Shown: positions 10,667-22,122 of the stretch, in pieces | Layout: each line of letters opens with the position of its first letter | Numbering within the stretch: the first letter of the stretch is position 1 | DNA from: Brachypodium distachyon | Lineage: Eukaryota; Streptophyta; Magnoliopsida; Poales; Poaceae | Length of the DNA: 64,000 nucleotides | Reading direction: 5' to 3' | Assembly: GCF_000005505.3 (NCBI RefSeq) | Contig: NC_016134.3 | Span: 46,280,650-46,344,649, forward strand | Position numbers and translations under genes: made by a program | The notes under the pieces: model-generated | Seen by the model: the letters and a program-made list of their open reading frames with translations, nothing else | Databases searched by the model: none | Told to the model about the DNA's origin: nothing

Positions 10667-13600
10667 ATGGATGCGGCAAATGATGCAAACCCGTCATCTA
10701 AACTCCACACAAGACTGAGACTCTGGGAGTTTACTGACCGTTATATATTTGAACCAATTGATGGCCTTGCTGACTTGTATTTGTCAGTTAACCGGTCCAG
10801 TGGATCAATGAATTTAGTAGATGAGTTGCCACCACGTAGCCCCTCCACGAATCCTAAAGTTCGCACAGTGTACGGTGTGATAGGTGCGCTGAAACTTGCA
10901 GTTGGATCGTATTTTTTGGTGATCACCGACCGTGATTGTGTGGGATCCTACTTGGGACATGCAATTTTTAAAGTGACTGGACTAAAAGTTCTCCCATGCA
11001 ATGACTCACTGAACACATCTGCTGAGCAGGTTTAACGATGCTTATTTGCTACAGTTATATTATTTTCATCTGTATTACATTTAAACATCCTAGTAAACTG
11101 TTGACAGAAGAAAATGGAATCAGAAATTTCGGAACTCATGGATGCTGCAGAGAGGACTATAGGCCTCTACTTCTCCTACGATATCAACTTAACACTTAAG
11201 TGAGTATTTTACTGCCAAAACATTGTCACCGACGCTCTGTGTCTTACAGTGGAATCACTTAGCTTTCTTCTGCAAAGATGATTAGTGTCCTGGCATTTTC
11301 TCTTTCTTCATGATTATAATCCAGACATGCTATGTTTCATTTTATTTTTCAAACAGATTTACTTTTGTTCTATGTTTTTACTGTAATTGACATTATATCT
11401 TTGTCCCTGCTATTCCAGTTCGCAGAGGCTATATGATCTAGGTGACGAGTTCAAATCACGTCCTCTTTGGAGACAGGTTTGCCTCCTTCACATTCCTTGT
11501 TTTTTTGAGGGATGCTTCCTTCACATTCCTAGTTCTAGAGTTTGCTTACACATGGAAGACCTGATCTGTTTTTCACTCTTTCTTATAATATGTGAGCCTT
11601 TGTTGCTTATCCGTTAATTCTAGATGTGTATAATTTTTTTTTCTCGAACACGCCGAGCGGCATGTCATTTTCATTAAGAAGAAAGCGCAAGAAGCGCGAG
11701 TACAAACAAAGGCAACAAAAGGTGAGACCCAACGGGCTCAAAAGAAGAAAAAAGAGAGAACGGAAAAAAGGCAAAGCCACTATACAGGGAGGAGGGGGGG
11801 GGGGAGAGCCTAAATCCGGAGGTCGCGCATGGAGGGGGAGGTGATTTAGTGCGCGTGCACCAGCGGCACGCCACAGATCAGCCTCCACAAGGATGTCCTC
11901 GACGAGCCGAGAGACCACCGGTCTAGTGCCTTCAAAGATGCAACCGTTCCGAAGCTTCCAAAGGCGCCAAAGGGAGAGAGTGAGGAGTGAATGTGCAGCC
12001 TTTACTTTACCCCTGAGCCTCCAGGCGCCCGCCGCAAGCCAAGTCTCCAGGGACTCCGAGGGGGACGGGAGGCAGCAAAGGGCATTCGCCTTGGAGAAGA
12101 CCTCATGGAGAACCGACTTCGAAAAGGGGCAGTCCATAAGGAGGTGCGACATGGTCTCCGGAGCTTGGTCGCACAAAGGGCAGCGAGCGCAGAAGGGGAG
12201 GTTACGCCACTCCAAGCGATCTGCTGTCCAGCAGCGGTTGGCGCGGGCAAGCCAGAGCCAAATGCGACATTTCAGAGGTGCCCAGCACCTCCAAATCTGA
12301 GTCCACGTCGGGGAGACAGGACGATCTTCGAAAAAGTGAAGATAGGCAGACTGCGCAGAATAGGTGCCGGAAGGCGACCAATTCCAGCGGAGCACGTCCT
12401 CCTGACCCGGGGTGAGAGCCCTGGCAGCGAGGGAATCGGCAAGACTCAGGAATTCCGCCACACCCTGGGCATTAAGAGGGCCCGAGATGTCTTGGATCCA
12501 AGCAATCCCAAGAAGACCGTCCCCACCGTGCGCCGTCTGGTGATCCGGCGGTGAACAGCGGCAAACACGACCGGGGCCAGCGACTCAATTGAACGACCGT
12601 CGATCCAACGATCAGTCCAAAAGAGAGTAGAACGACCATCGCCAACGACCGAGGTGCAAGCCTGGCGAAAGAGGTCAAGGACAAGCAGGCTAAAACGGAT
12701 GCGGAAGGAGGCCCAAGGCTTGGAGGGCTCAGAACGTTGCAACCAAGGCCAATGGAGCTGGAGGGCGGTGCTCACCAGATTTGCATTCCGTACACCCAGC
12801 CCGCCAAGGCGGGTAGGCAAGCAAACCTTGTCCCAAGCCATGGCGCAGTGACCACGTTGCGCATCCGAACGACCTTTCCAAAAGAAATTCCGTTGCTTTT
12901 TATTGATGGCATCGCCAAACCACTTAGGTGTGTCAATGGCCAACAAAGTGTGCACCGGAACCGCCGAGAGCACCGATTTAACAAGAACCAGGCAACCACC
13001 ACGAGAAAGCATCCCAGCTCTCCAGCCCGCAAGCTTGCGGTCCATCTTGTCAAGGATAGGCTGGAGATCCTGACGACGGAGCTTGGAGATGGAAAGGGGA
13101 GCGTGAGAATGCTGCTTTCTGCCTGTCTCACCTTCAGCTATCAGTATTCAGTATACACATCTGATGTAGAATTAGGAAGATGGACCTAAAACTGAACTAC
13201 ATTTAATTCAGACTTCCAAATTTATTATATATCGATCAATTGATTCTGATGTTTATAAATAATTGGACAAATTAATAACCTTACTTTCATGCATGGAAAT
13301 GGACGTCCAGCAACTTGTATCTACACAATTTGTCACGTGAATACCTGGACTTAGAAGTTTGCCACTCTATGATTTGCAAGCTGATCAAAGTAATTGCTGT
13401 ATCACTAATCTCTGAAATTCTTAGTATGGACTCATTTAAAATGTTATGGTGCAGGACAAAAAAAGAAGGACTCACATCACAAATGAAATTTACTTCAGCT
13501 TTCTAAAATAGACAATGAAACTTTGCATAATAGCTTTTTTTTTACCTTTTTAATATAAACTCTAGCGCACACTCCAGCAAAATGTAATCTGTGAACGGCT

Positions 13601-16600
13601 TCACAGTGCTTATGAACTGCTTGTACTAAACTTGTGATATTTTGAACATGATGAAATAAAACTCGTTTGCTTCTGTAACTATGTATGCACAGATCAATGA
13701 ACATTACTCTTTTCAGGCAGAACCAAGATTTTTATGGAATAGCTACTTGTTGGAACCTCTAATTGAAAACAAAGTAAGACCAGTTTTGCCATTTGCTTGT
13801 TTTTCAGTTTCAAAAGAGTTAGGAACTGAAATATCTGTGGAGTATTTGATTGATGCCTTTTTCCCTTGACAGCTGGACCAGTACTTATTACCAGTCATTC
13901 AAGGCAGTATCCTTCTCTTATCTTGGCATTTACACCGTGTCACTGCCAGATATATAAGATGATATATTTTTATTCGAAACTCGAACCTTTCCCGATAATG
14001 TGAGTTGCTGTGACTTAACTAAATGCCAGGTTTTCAGAACATACATGCAGAAGTTGGGTCAGAGAAAGTAGATGTTACACTGATTGCACGTAGGTGCACG
14101 GGGAGGATAGGTGAGATTTATTGCTACTGATATACATTTTAATACATGTAATCAGTTCATACTTATAATGTCCTATCCAAATTTGTTGGTCTTCAGAACC
14201 CAATGCCCTATGATCAAATAGTATTTCATGAGGTTATTTTTTAACTGAAGGTACTCGTATGTGGAGACGGGGAGCTGATCCAGAGGGTTATGCGGCAAAT
14301 TTTGTTGAATCAGAGCAAATAGTGCAATCAAAAGGGTATACAGCATCATATGTACAAGTAAGTTTGTTCAGACATTTACAAACAATCTTTCTATTTACCG
14401 TTCCTTTAATTTGTGTGCTATAGTCTTCATCAGTTGGTTGTTAAATAATTTATCTGACCACCTTCAAATATCTTGAATTATATGTTGTGTAGGTTCGAGG
14501 TTCGATGCCATTCTTGTGGGAGCAGATCGTTGATTTGACATACAAACCTAGCTTCGATGTTGTTAGACAAGAGGAAGCGGTGAACTTTCTCAACTTATGC
14601 TTTGTTCTGTGACCTTGTTGGTGTACAACACTATGTCTTTCAATGATCTTGTTAATGTGCAATGCAAGCTACGTCTTTCCTGTTAATTTGTCTTGGGTCT
14701 CTTTTCCTTGTTCTTCAGCCTCATGTACTTGAGCGGCACTTCAATGACTTGCAAAAGAAATATGGAGCGATATTGGCTGTTGATCTTGTCAATACGGTAT
14801 GCACTGTGCTCTTGGACTTCTATCTTAATCTAGTGTTTTGCCCAAACCAAGAGGCATTTGCTTCAGAAAATGCCATCGCATGTTGGTTCTGCTCGTCTTT
14901 AAGGTGTATAGGTTACAAAATCAGAACAAATCCACCACTTTAAGGATTTGTCATTATGCATACTTGCATGTTATTTCTTTGTTTGACACATTTTATTCTT
15001 TGACATAGAATTAAATTATTCCTTCCAGCTTATGTTGCATAGCTTCACTTTGTTTAATACTTGATGAAATGATTACTGACCGATGTCTTTGGGACAGAGC
15101 ATGACTTTCATATTCTTTTCTAACCATACCAGCTTGTTGACTTTATGCTATTTTCCTGATGTTCATCCTGTACCTCTCTTAATGCCTATATGGCTATATG
15201 CAGCATGGTGGTGAAGGGCGCCTCCGTGAAAGATATGCAAAATCTATCGAACCTATTCTCAGTGAAGATATAAGGCAATGATTTCTTTTGCTGTTTGTAC
15301 CCATATCCAATCGTGTCTTAGTAGATACGTGTGTATCTAAGTTTGTCTCTTTCAGATATGTGCATTTTGACTTCCATCGTATTTGTGGTCATATTCACTT
15401 CGAGCACCTTTCTCAGCTGTATGATCAAATTGAGGATTATTTGAAGAAACACAGGTATATTGCTAGAAGATACAATATTTTGTGTTCCATGACATACTAA
15501 TAATTTTGTACATTGTATTTTGATTTTACTTTTCTTCCATTGCATCTAGTTCTTTTATTTTCCTGCAATCAGGCAATGACTTAACCATTGAGAGGCTCTA
15601 TGCTCCTCACCCCTTCCTTGAAAATTGGACAAATATTAAAGCATGATTTTAGGGTTGATATGGTCTCTTTCCTCCTTGAGCTGTTTCAAGGCACTACTCA
15701 TATTGCTTTTATGTACTTCCTAGCTCACTGGTAGGTGTTATTAAGTTCCCAGCACTCACTTTTAAAAATGCGTAAGCTATTTGTGGTGCTTGATTCTTGG
15801 TTGTATAATATAAAAAGTGACACAATCATACCCATAAATCCACAATCTTTCTTTTTCTACTTAACTTCGAAGGTTTGAGTATTGGTTGCAGCCTTCGAGG
15901 CACTAGTGCGCATTAGAGAGCTATTCCGTGGATGTTATATTTGGAAGAAAAAAGAAGAGTTCCTAGCAGCGTAGGAAAAATGAAGTGCATATAATCTTTT
16001 GTGTTAGCCATACTCTTAGTATTGTCTTGTATAGTATTGTCTTGTATAGCTGTTTGAGATATCTCCGTCTTAAGAAAAGGAATGAAAAAGAAAGAAAATC
16101 TGAGATCCGATGTACCATGTTTCCTCATGCTTTATCATCAGAGGTTCTTATACCTTTGGATGGTATAATTTCCTTCTCATGGGTATTGCTAATATTGTTG
16201 TGGTAAAGGTACTTCCTATTGAATGATAAAGGCGAGAAGATTCAGGAGCAGGTTGGCACTGTCAGAACAAATTGTATTGATTGTTTAGATCGTACCAATG
16301 TAACTCAGGTACATGATTCCAACTTCCAAGTACAGATTTATATATTTATCATATACTCCCTCCGTTCCTAAATACTTGTCGCTGTTTTAGTGCAAACTTG
16401 CACTAAAACAGCGACAAGTATTTAGGAACGGAGGGAGTAGATCTCAATTTTAACAGTAGGTGTTGGTACCCAGTAACACTCCTATTAATTAGTTTCTCTT
16501 GACTGCAGCATTATAGTCACATGCACTTTAGTTTCTCGAACAACTTCTATTTCTCAATGCGTAGGATCAAGGATATTGACAGGATTCAGGAGAGGTGGGG

Positions 16601-19600
16601 GGTAGGAATAGGAAACTTTTGAACCATTTAGCCAAACAGGGTTTTATGCAGAACTCAAGCAAATTGGTTTTGCACAATCTAATGCTCAAAAGTTTAGTAT
16701 TTGCTAAGTGCATGGTGTACCAACATCCTTTATCTAGGTAGAGGCAATTCTACGGTTGTAGGCAAGCAATGCAATTCTAGAAATGTAGAAGCACAAACTA
16801 AAGACGAGAGAGATAAGCACACAAGGAGACAATAATCCTTTTCTTTGGGTGATCGGCTTCTTTGCCGGTTTTCCCTTGTCCACATTGAGGAATCTCAAAA
16901 GAATTGACCTGGCTAAGGCTGCGCTTCCTCCACCACAGAGGTGGCGAGGATTAGGATGGTTCTTCCAATCAAGCCATCTATTTTCCTAAACAGTTTAATT
17001 ACTTACCTAGGGTACAAATTAATTGTTTGATATACTACCTATTAGCTAGGTAGATTATACTGGGATTTATACCCATAATTAGGAGATACCTCTTTACAAA
17101 GAGGCCACTGTTATCATATTAATATTTCCATTTCTATTTCCAATTCTGACGGTCTAACCAACAAGTTTCCAACAAGTTGCTAGACAATCCCTTATCCCTG
17201 CCATTGTGGAGCACCTAATTCCATGACAGCGTCACACTGCTTGGCTCATGGACTACTAGTCCATTATATGTACTTTTATCTTGATCGATCCTTCTGTGAT
17301 GAACCATTAGTCCATTACTAGTGCTCTCTATTAGGCTTTATTTTTCTTCCTCAGCTGAACTTCAGTTCTTCACCTGAACTTTGTTGATAATCTTTAAAAT
17401 AACAAAACAGAGCATGATCGGGAGAAGAATTCTGGAAAGCCAACTTCAACGAGTAGGGGTTTTTGGTGTTAACGATACTATAAGCAAGTATCCAGCTTTT
17501 GATGCAAGCTACAAAGTTTGTGAGTATTATGTGTTTTTACTGACCTCGGTTCTTCTCATTTAGTCATTTCTTTATTTATATCTCTGAATGAAAAAATTGT
17601 TTTCTAGTGTGGGCCAATCATGGAGATGCAATAAGTATTCAGTACTCTGGAACTCCTGCTTTGAAGGGAGATTTTGTTCGGTAATTCCCTATAGACTGAT
17701 ATTTGCATCTTATTGTTACGTGCATTACATTTACATGTATTCCTAACCTTAGTTCCCCCCTTTTAGAAATACTAGGAACTACGGAGTACTTTGCATTTTC
17801 ATCACAAAAAGGACTAGTAATTTCCACCTTGATTATGTTCACAGCTGAACCACTGTTACAACAAATCTCCATACCTGTTTCACCATGATAACGGGCAACT
17901 GTAAAGATATTTTGTACTGGTCTGTAGTGCAAACTATCCATCATTGTGAAGTAGGGCCAACTCTCCGTCGCCACAACAATGGAATACCCTTTTAGAGTCT
18001 CTTTGTTACTGTCAACCTATTAGTAAAACAGGGCCCGCGAGAGACTGATAGTGTTTTGTTAAGTGATATGCTTCTGTTTTCGGCACTCTTCTACTTAATT
18101 CATGCTCTTGATTTTTTGCACTTTGATTTTGTGATTGAACATAGTGGTGATAAATAGTGTGTTCTCTATATTTACATTTGTTTTATTTTGGTCTATAAGG
18201 TACGGGAAGCGAAGTGCCCAGGGAATTTTAAATGATCTCCAGTATTCACTTGCTAGATACTACTTGAACAACTTTGCAGATGGGACAAAGCAGGTATACA
18301 GCTGACTTTGTATGCATGCGAGACTAATGTGGCTTTGACTGTACCCAAATAAATTCAGGGCTGAAACTTTAGAAAGGGCCTGGTTGACCAAACAAAGCAT
18401 CCTCTATAATTTTTCATTTTGCTACAGTTTACAGTTTCAATAACATGCAGGCATCATTTGTTGAGCCATCTTCCAATAAAAAAACCAAACAAGTTTGCTG
18501 GTGCGTCATTATGTATTTATTTTTGTCTTCACAGGATGCCATGGATCTTCTTCAAGGGCGTTACATCACATCTGTTAGTCGGGACATCGCAGCTCCAAGC
18601 AAAGCAGGATCTCTAGAGAATTATGCGGTGAGTACAATTTTGCAATAGCTTGCTGCTCTTACATATGGAGTTATCAGAATGTGAACTTGTTTATTGGAAA
18701 TGCCCTAGTATTGATCAGCTTTGGATTATTAATGCATTTCCCTGATATGCACATGAATGCAGACACTTGGTACTAACTTTAATATATAGTTATGCATGGG
18801 AAATAGCTGGACTTTCTGAAATGGGTTTCATGTCTTTCCCAACAAAACGAATGTCTCACTCGTGTGATTCACCCTTTACAGTCCGCTCGTCTTGCTTTTG
18901 CGTTGGTTTCGGGAGCATTTATGTTCATGATGATGTCTCTAAGACAAGGTAAGATTTCCGACTCTGCTGAAACAAACATACTTAGGTGTTTTCAATAAAT
19001 CATGCCCGTTAGTGCTCTCTAAGATTGCTTGCATTCTGTCAAGGAGTAACTTTATATGTCTGTTTTTCTGTTTACTCACCAATGTTTACTTACGAAAACC
19101 CTACTGGTTGCAAAGGTCAGCGCTCAAGGTTTGCCACTAAAATCAAACAATCAATTTTCCCATAAATTTCCCTAACATATACCTCTCAGTACAAGTCTCG
19201 GTGGCTTAATATTTTGTTCGCACTAGTAATGACGAGTATGCTCAGTATTCATTTGCAATAGACCGAAATCCAGTTTGGGCAAGTTTCATCCAGTCCTTCT
19301 TTCGTTGCACCGGATTATTAGTAGAGTCGTGCTATTACTGCAAACCCGTATGCTCAATTAGCTCAAGTACTGCCTCCAACTGTGCCATTTGTAAATGCTT
19401 TTTGCAGACGGTCTTGAATATTCTAGACATTTGTGGATGGCCTTGAAAGTTTTAGACAGTTTACCATTATAACCATCCTTGATTTAACTAGTGAAGATAT
19501 TGCAGGCCAATGTAAAAGCACACATTTTCCTGTGTAAAAACCATTAACTCGGAGCACTATGATTTGCTATATTAGCCCCTCTCCCTTGTTTTTTTTCGTG

Positions 19601-20062
19601 CAAGCCTGAAGCCACAAATGAGAAGATTTTCCCATCAAATTTTGCAGTACCATAGTTCATTCCCACATATATATGTGGGCATGTTTTCAGATTTTTTTGA
19701 AACTTGAAAATACATTTTTGCATTGTTTTGATAAAGGGAGTACCAGAATTCCGTAGCCAAAAATCCCCTCTGCTAAAGCATTCTCTGTATGTTTTGTATC
19801 ACAGTTATAGCTATCTTATCTATGTTAATTGCATTCTGTAACTGAATTCTGCTGGTTGATTGCAATAAAAGTGTTACGTTTATTCATGGAAAATGCATAC
19901 AGATAATAACCCTACTGCAATATCTTTGCAGCTCGGAATGATGGTCGCCATTTGTTGCTGTCAGTTCTGTGGGCTGGTCTTTGTATTGGCATCACACACT
20001 TTGTTAGAACCAATGGCCGGGTGTTCACAAACCGACCTCGTATTTATCAGTCACGCCATTGA
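10667..20062 (+). CDS. SAC7: SAC-domain phosphoinositide phosphatase, RHD4/SAC7-like (18 exons, 597 aa)
   Basis: Exons: 10667-11029, 11108-11199, 11419-11476, 13717-13773, 13873-13906, 14030-14110, 14251-14357, 14493-14579, 14719-14796, 15204-15274, 15356-15454, 16209-16308, 17411-17519, 17608-17680, 18200-18293, 18535-18627, 18882-18948, 19932-20062. They join in frame to 598 codons including the stop. The Sac domain carries the CX5R(T) motif RTNCIDCLDRTN, with catalytic Cys398 and Arg404. Two hydrophobic segments (about 533-555 and 561-579) end the protein, as in the plant SAC6/7/8 group of ER/plasma-membrane enzymes. Family knowledge: these dephosphorylate phosphatidylinositol phosphates such as PI4P; Arabidopsis RHD4 acts in root-hair growth. 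Length fits the group (about 590-600). All introns are GT-AG except intron 10 (15275-15355), which starts GC. Intron 3 holds an antisense LINE. SAC6 or SAC8 orthology is not excluded. Confidence 0.93.
11633..13115 (-). mobile_element. 5'-truncated LINE (non-LTR retrotransposon), frameshifted, in SAC intron 3
   Basis: On the minus strand this encodes the end of a LINE ORF2. The first readable part (about 13110-12446) has LSISKLRRQDLQPILDKMDR and GWRAGMLSRGG, typical of the region after the reverse transcriptase. The second part (12461-11607, another frame) carries the zinc-binding zf-RVT domain, including CWAPLKCRIWLWLARANR and FCARCPLC with ETMSHLLMDC. The two frames meet near 12450-12461, so at least one frameshift is present. 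The 3' end is the T-run at about 11633-11643 of the plus strand (poly-A). Endonuclease and reverse-transcriptase catalytic parts are absent, so it is dead. It lies antisense to the host gene and makes up about two thirds of intron 3. Confidence 0.9.
16356..16437. repeat. Perfect-hairpin Stowaway MITE, 82 bp, SAC intron 12
   Basis: Two 40-base arms beginning CTCCCTCCGTTCCTAAATAC are exact inverse complements with only AC between them (centre TAGTGCAA-AC-TTGCACTA). TA flanks both sides (16354-16355 and 16438-16439). Family knowledge: Stowaway MITEs insert at TA. The lack of any mismatch suggests a recent insertion. Confidence 0.92.
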
Positions 20063-21770
20063 TGGAAGCAAATGTACAATTTTGAGTGCCAAGTGCGCTG
20101 CCTGATAGATTATGATCATTCATCAAACAATGGCAGCACCTATTTCTAATTATTGCCCTTTCTTTTCTCATGAATATCATGTTTCATATTTGTTGTTCCT
20201 TTATGTTCATAATGGATTGTCGGTCAGTAATCAGCTGTTGCTAGTTGCTGCAATCACTTCCAATATTCAGACATGAGCTGATATTTACAGCATATCTTGT
20301 TATGCTGAAGCTGAGTTAGCTGACCTGTTGCAAATACATTATTTCTTCTTTGACCAGCCCTTGTATATTGTGTAATAATAATGAAACATTGTAAAATTGT
20401 GTACAGTACAAAGTGCCATCCTTCACGTTTCATATTCTGTCTGTGTATGTTGAGCTAGCTTATAAATACATGAGAATGTATGGCTTAGCACTTCTCATGG
20501 ATCTTCTACGTGTGCATATGCCTATTCATGCACTTTTTCCAACATCCACTTATTAAGAAGCCTTTCCTGCCTTTGTTGGCGAGTGCGGCTGTGGAAGTCT
20601 TCTGCCAGTGGTGTTTTGCCGGCATAACTCCCATGCCAGCAGAGCAGTGAATCCAGCTCCAGGTTCACTGTGCTTCCAGCTTCGCCCACATCGACTCATT
20701 TGAGTCCTGGACTGCCTCAGAGAGGCCAGGTTGTATTGCTGCCAGCAGCACAGCTGCAGAGGCATCCACGGATGGAGATTGCTGTGCGCAGCAACCGCAT
20801 GCAGTCCAGCAATGGCGTCGGCAGGCTATCTTTCAGTAAACTTTAAAGGTTTGCTATTCTTCTTTTCTTAACAAGAAGTTAAGAAAATTAAACTTTAAAG
20901 GATTTTTTCACCCTGTACATATCACAATCATCAAGCTCTTTTCCAGAAACTGACCAACAAGAGTCAAACGGTGTATCATGTACTGGCTTTTAACAGAGAC
21001 AATAAAACCAGTGCTATGTACAACAATACACAGGACAATTTTCGTCCAATGTAGGTAAGGAGGGTGAAAGAAAAACATATGAGCATGTGGGCATTCTCTG
21101 TGCGTACTAGTTAGGGAAAATCCAACAAAATTATCGAATGTTGTCGCTTGAAAGGGCACTATGAGATGGTATTCTTTTAGAAGACATGAGCTCCCATTCT
21201 CACTGGGGAAGATGGCCAGACCCAGATTTTTGCTGATAACATTCAGATATGTCAGACCTCACAAAGATGGAATGCGCATACAGCATCAATCACGTCGGGT
21301 TCCTTCATGAGCTGCAACATTGTTCATGATTGAGTTCTCGTATATTTTTAGGAAAGAAACCTAGCCCTTGACAAAATGTTTGAAGAAGTTAGCTGAATTA
21401 CCTGCCGGTTACTACACTGTGACCAAGCTGTCCACTGGAACGCCTTCCTCATGATAAACACTTTGTTTCTTGTCAGAGCAAGCGTAATAGTGCATGCCTC
21501 CCTCCACCCACAGGTAACCAGGGCAACATTCTGCAACTGCAACATAAACAAAATCAGTGAAACAGCTTTGATCATAGACATTGCAGTCACAAGTCACAGC
21601 TACATCATTCAGTAAATCTATCTGAGCAAAAGGTTGTGCATAAATACTCTTGTGAGACATACTATCACTCACTTGTTCGTCAGGAAAATTGACTTGTTTG
21701 GTGGCATGCTGAAGCGGTGAGTAGGGAGGGCCCAAAAATGGGACAAATCATACTGGTCCTGCTGAGGTTT
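20063..21770. other. Convergent 3' flanks of the SAC and PPR genes
   Basis: After the SAC stop the DNA is typical 3' UTR; AATAATAATGAAAC near 20373 could serve as its polyadenylation signal. From about 20900 the DNA probably belongs to the 3' side of the minus-strand PPR gene. Open frames of up to 107 codons at 21348-21992 on the minus strand have no recognisable domain and are not accepted as genes. Confidence 0.45.
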
Positions 21771-21903
21771 CAGGATGGCAATGGGGCGGGTCTGGACGGG
21801 TCGGCCAGATCCATATCCATGGATCGAAAACCCGCTCCATATCCGCGATCCATGGGCTGGATATCCATGGATATCCACATTTTGACTATCCATTGCCATC
21901 TTG
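21771..21903. repeat. hAT-like MITE
   Basis: The left end is CAGGATGGCAATGG and the right end is CCATTGCCATCTTG, good inverted repeats with the CA(G/A)G...CTTG look of hAT ends. The flanking word CTGAGGTTT occurs at 21762-21770 and again at 21905-21913, close to an 8-bp target duplication but offset by a base or two. The interior is rich in GGATATCC/ATCCATGG palindromes and non-coding. Confidence 0.6.
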
Positions 21904-22122
21904 ACTGAGGTTTGCTGTCTCAAGTGCAGCACAATAAAAAAATTAGGCTCCAAAGTCCCTTTTGCTGCATCATGCCACAAAAACTGGAACACTTCGCCAT
22001 TTCAAGGATGCTGAAGCTGAAGGCAAAGCAGCAAACCTTGCCTGGCATGCTTCCTACAGCAGTCTTGTTGCAGTGATGTTTTGAAAGACAGTATGCCGCC
22101 CTCAGCACAGTGCAAGCTGGTT

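Noticed and set aside
11893..13189. Plus-strand frames of 135, 187 and 150 codons
   Set aside because: They are antisense shadows of the LINE ORF2 remnant, which has clear zf-RVT features on the minus strand.
21348..21992. Minus-strand frames of 80 and 107 codons, one Cys-rich
   Set aside because: No family recognised, overlapping phases, and a hAT-like MITE falls within the longer one; more likely PPR 3' flank.
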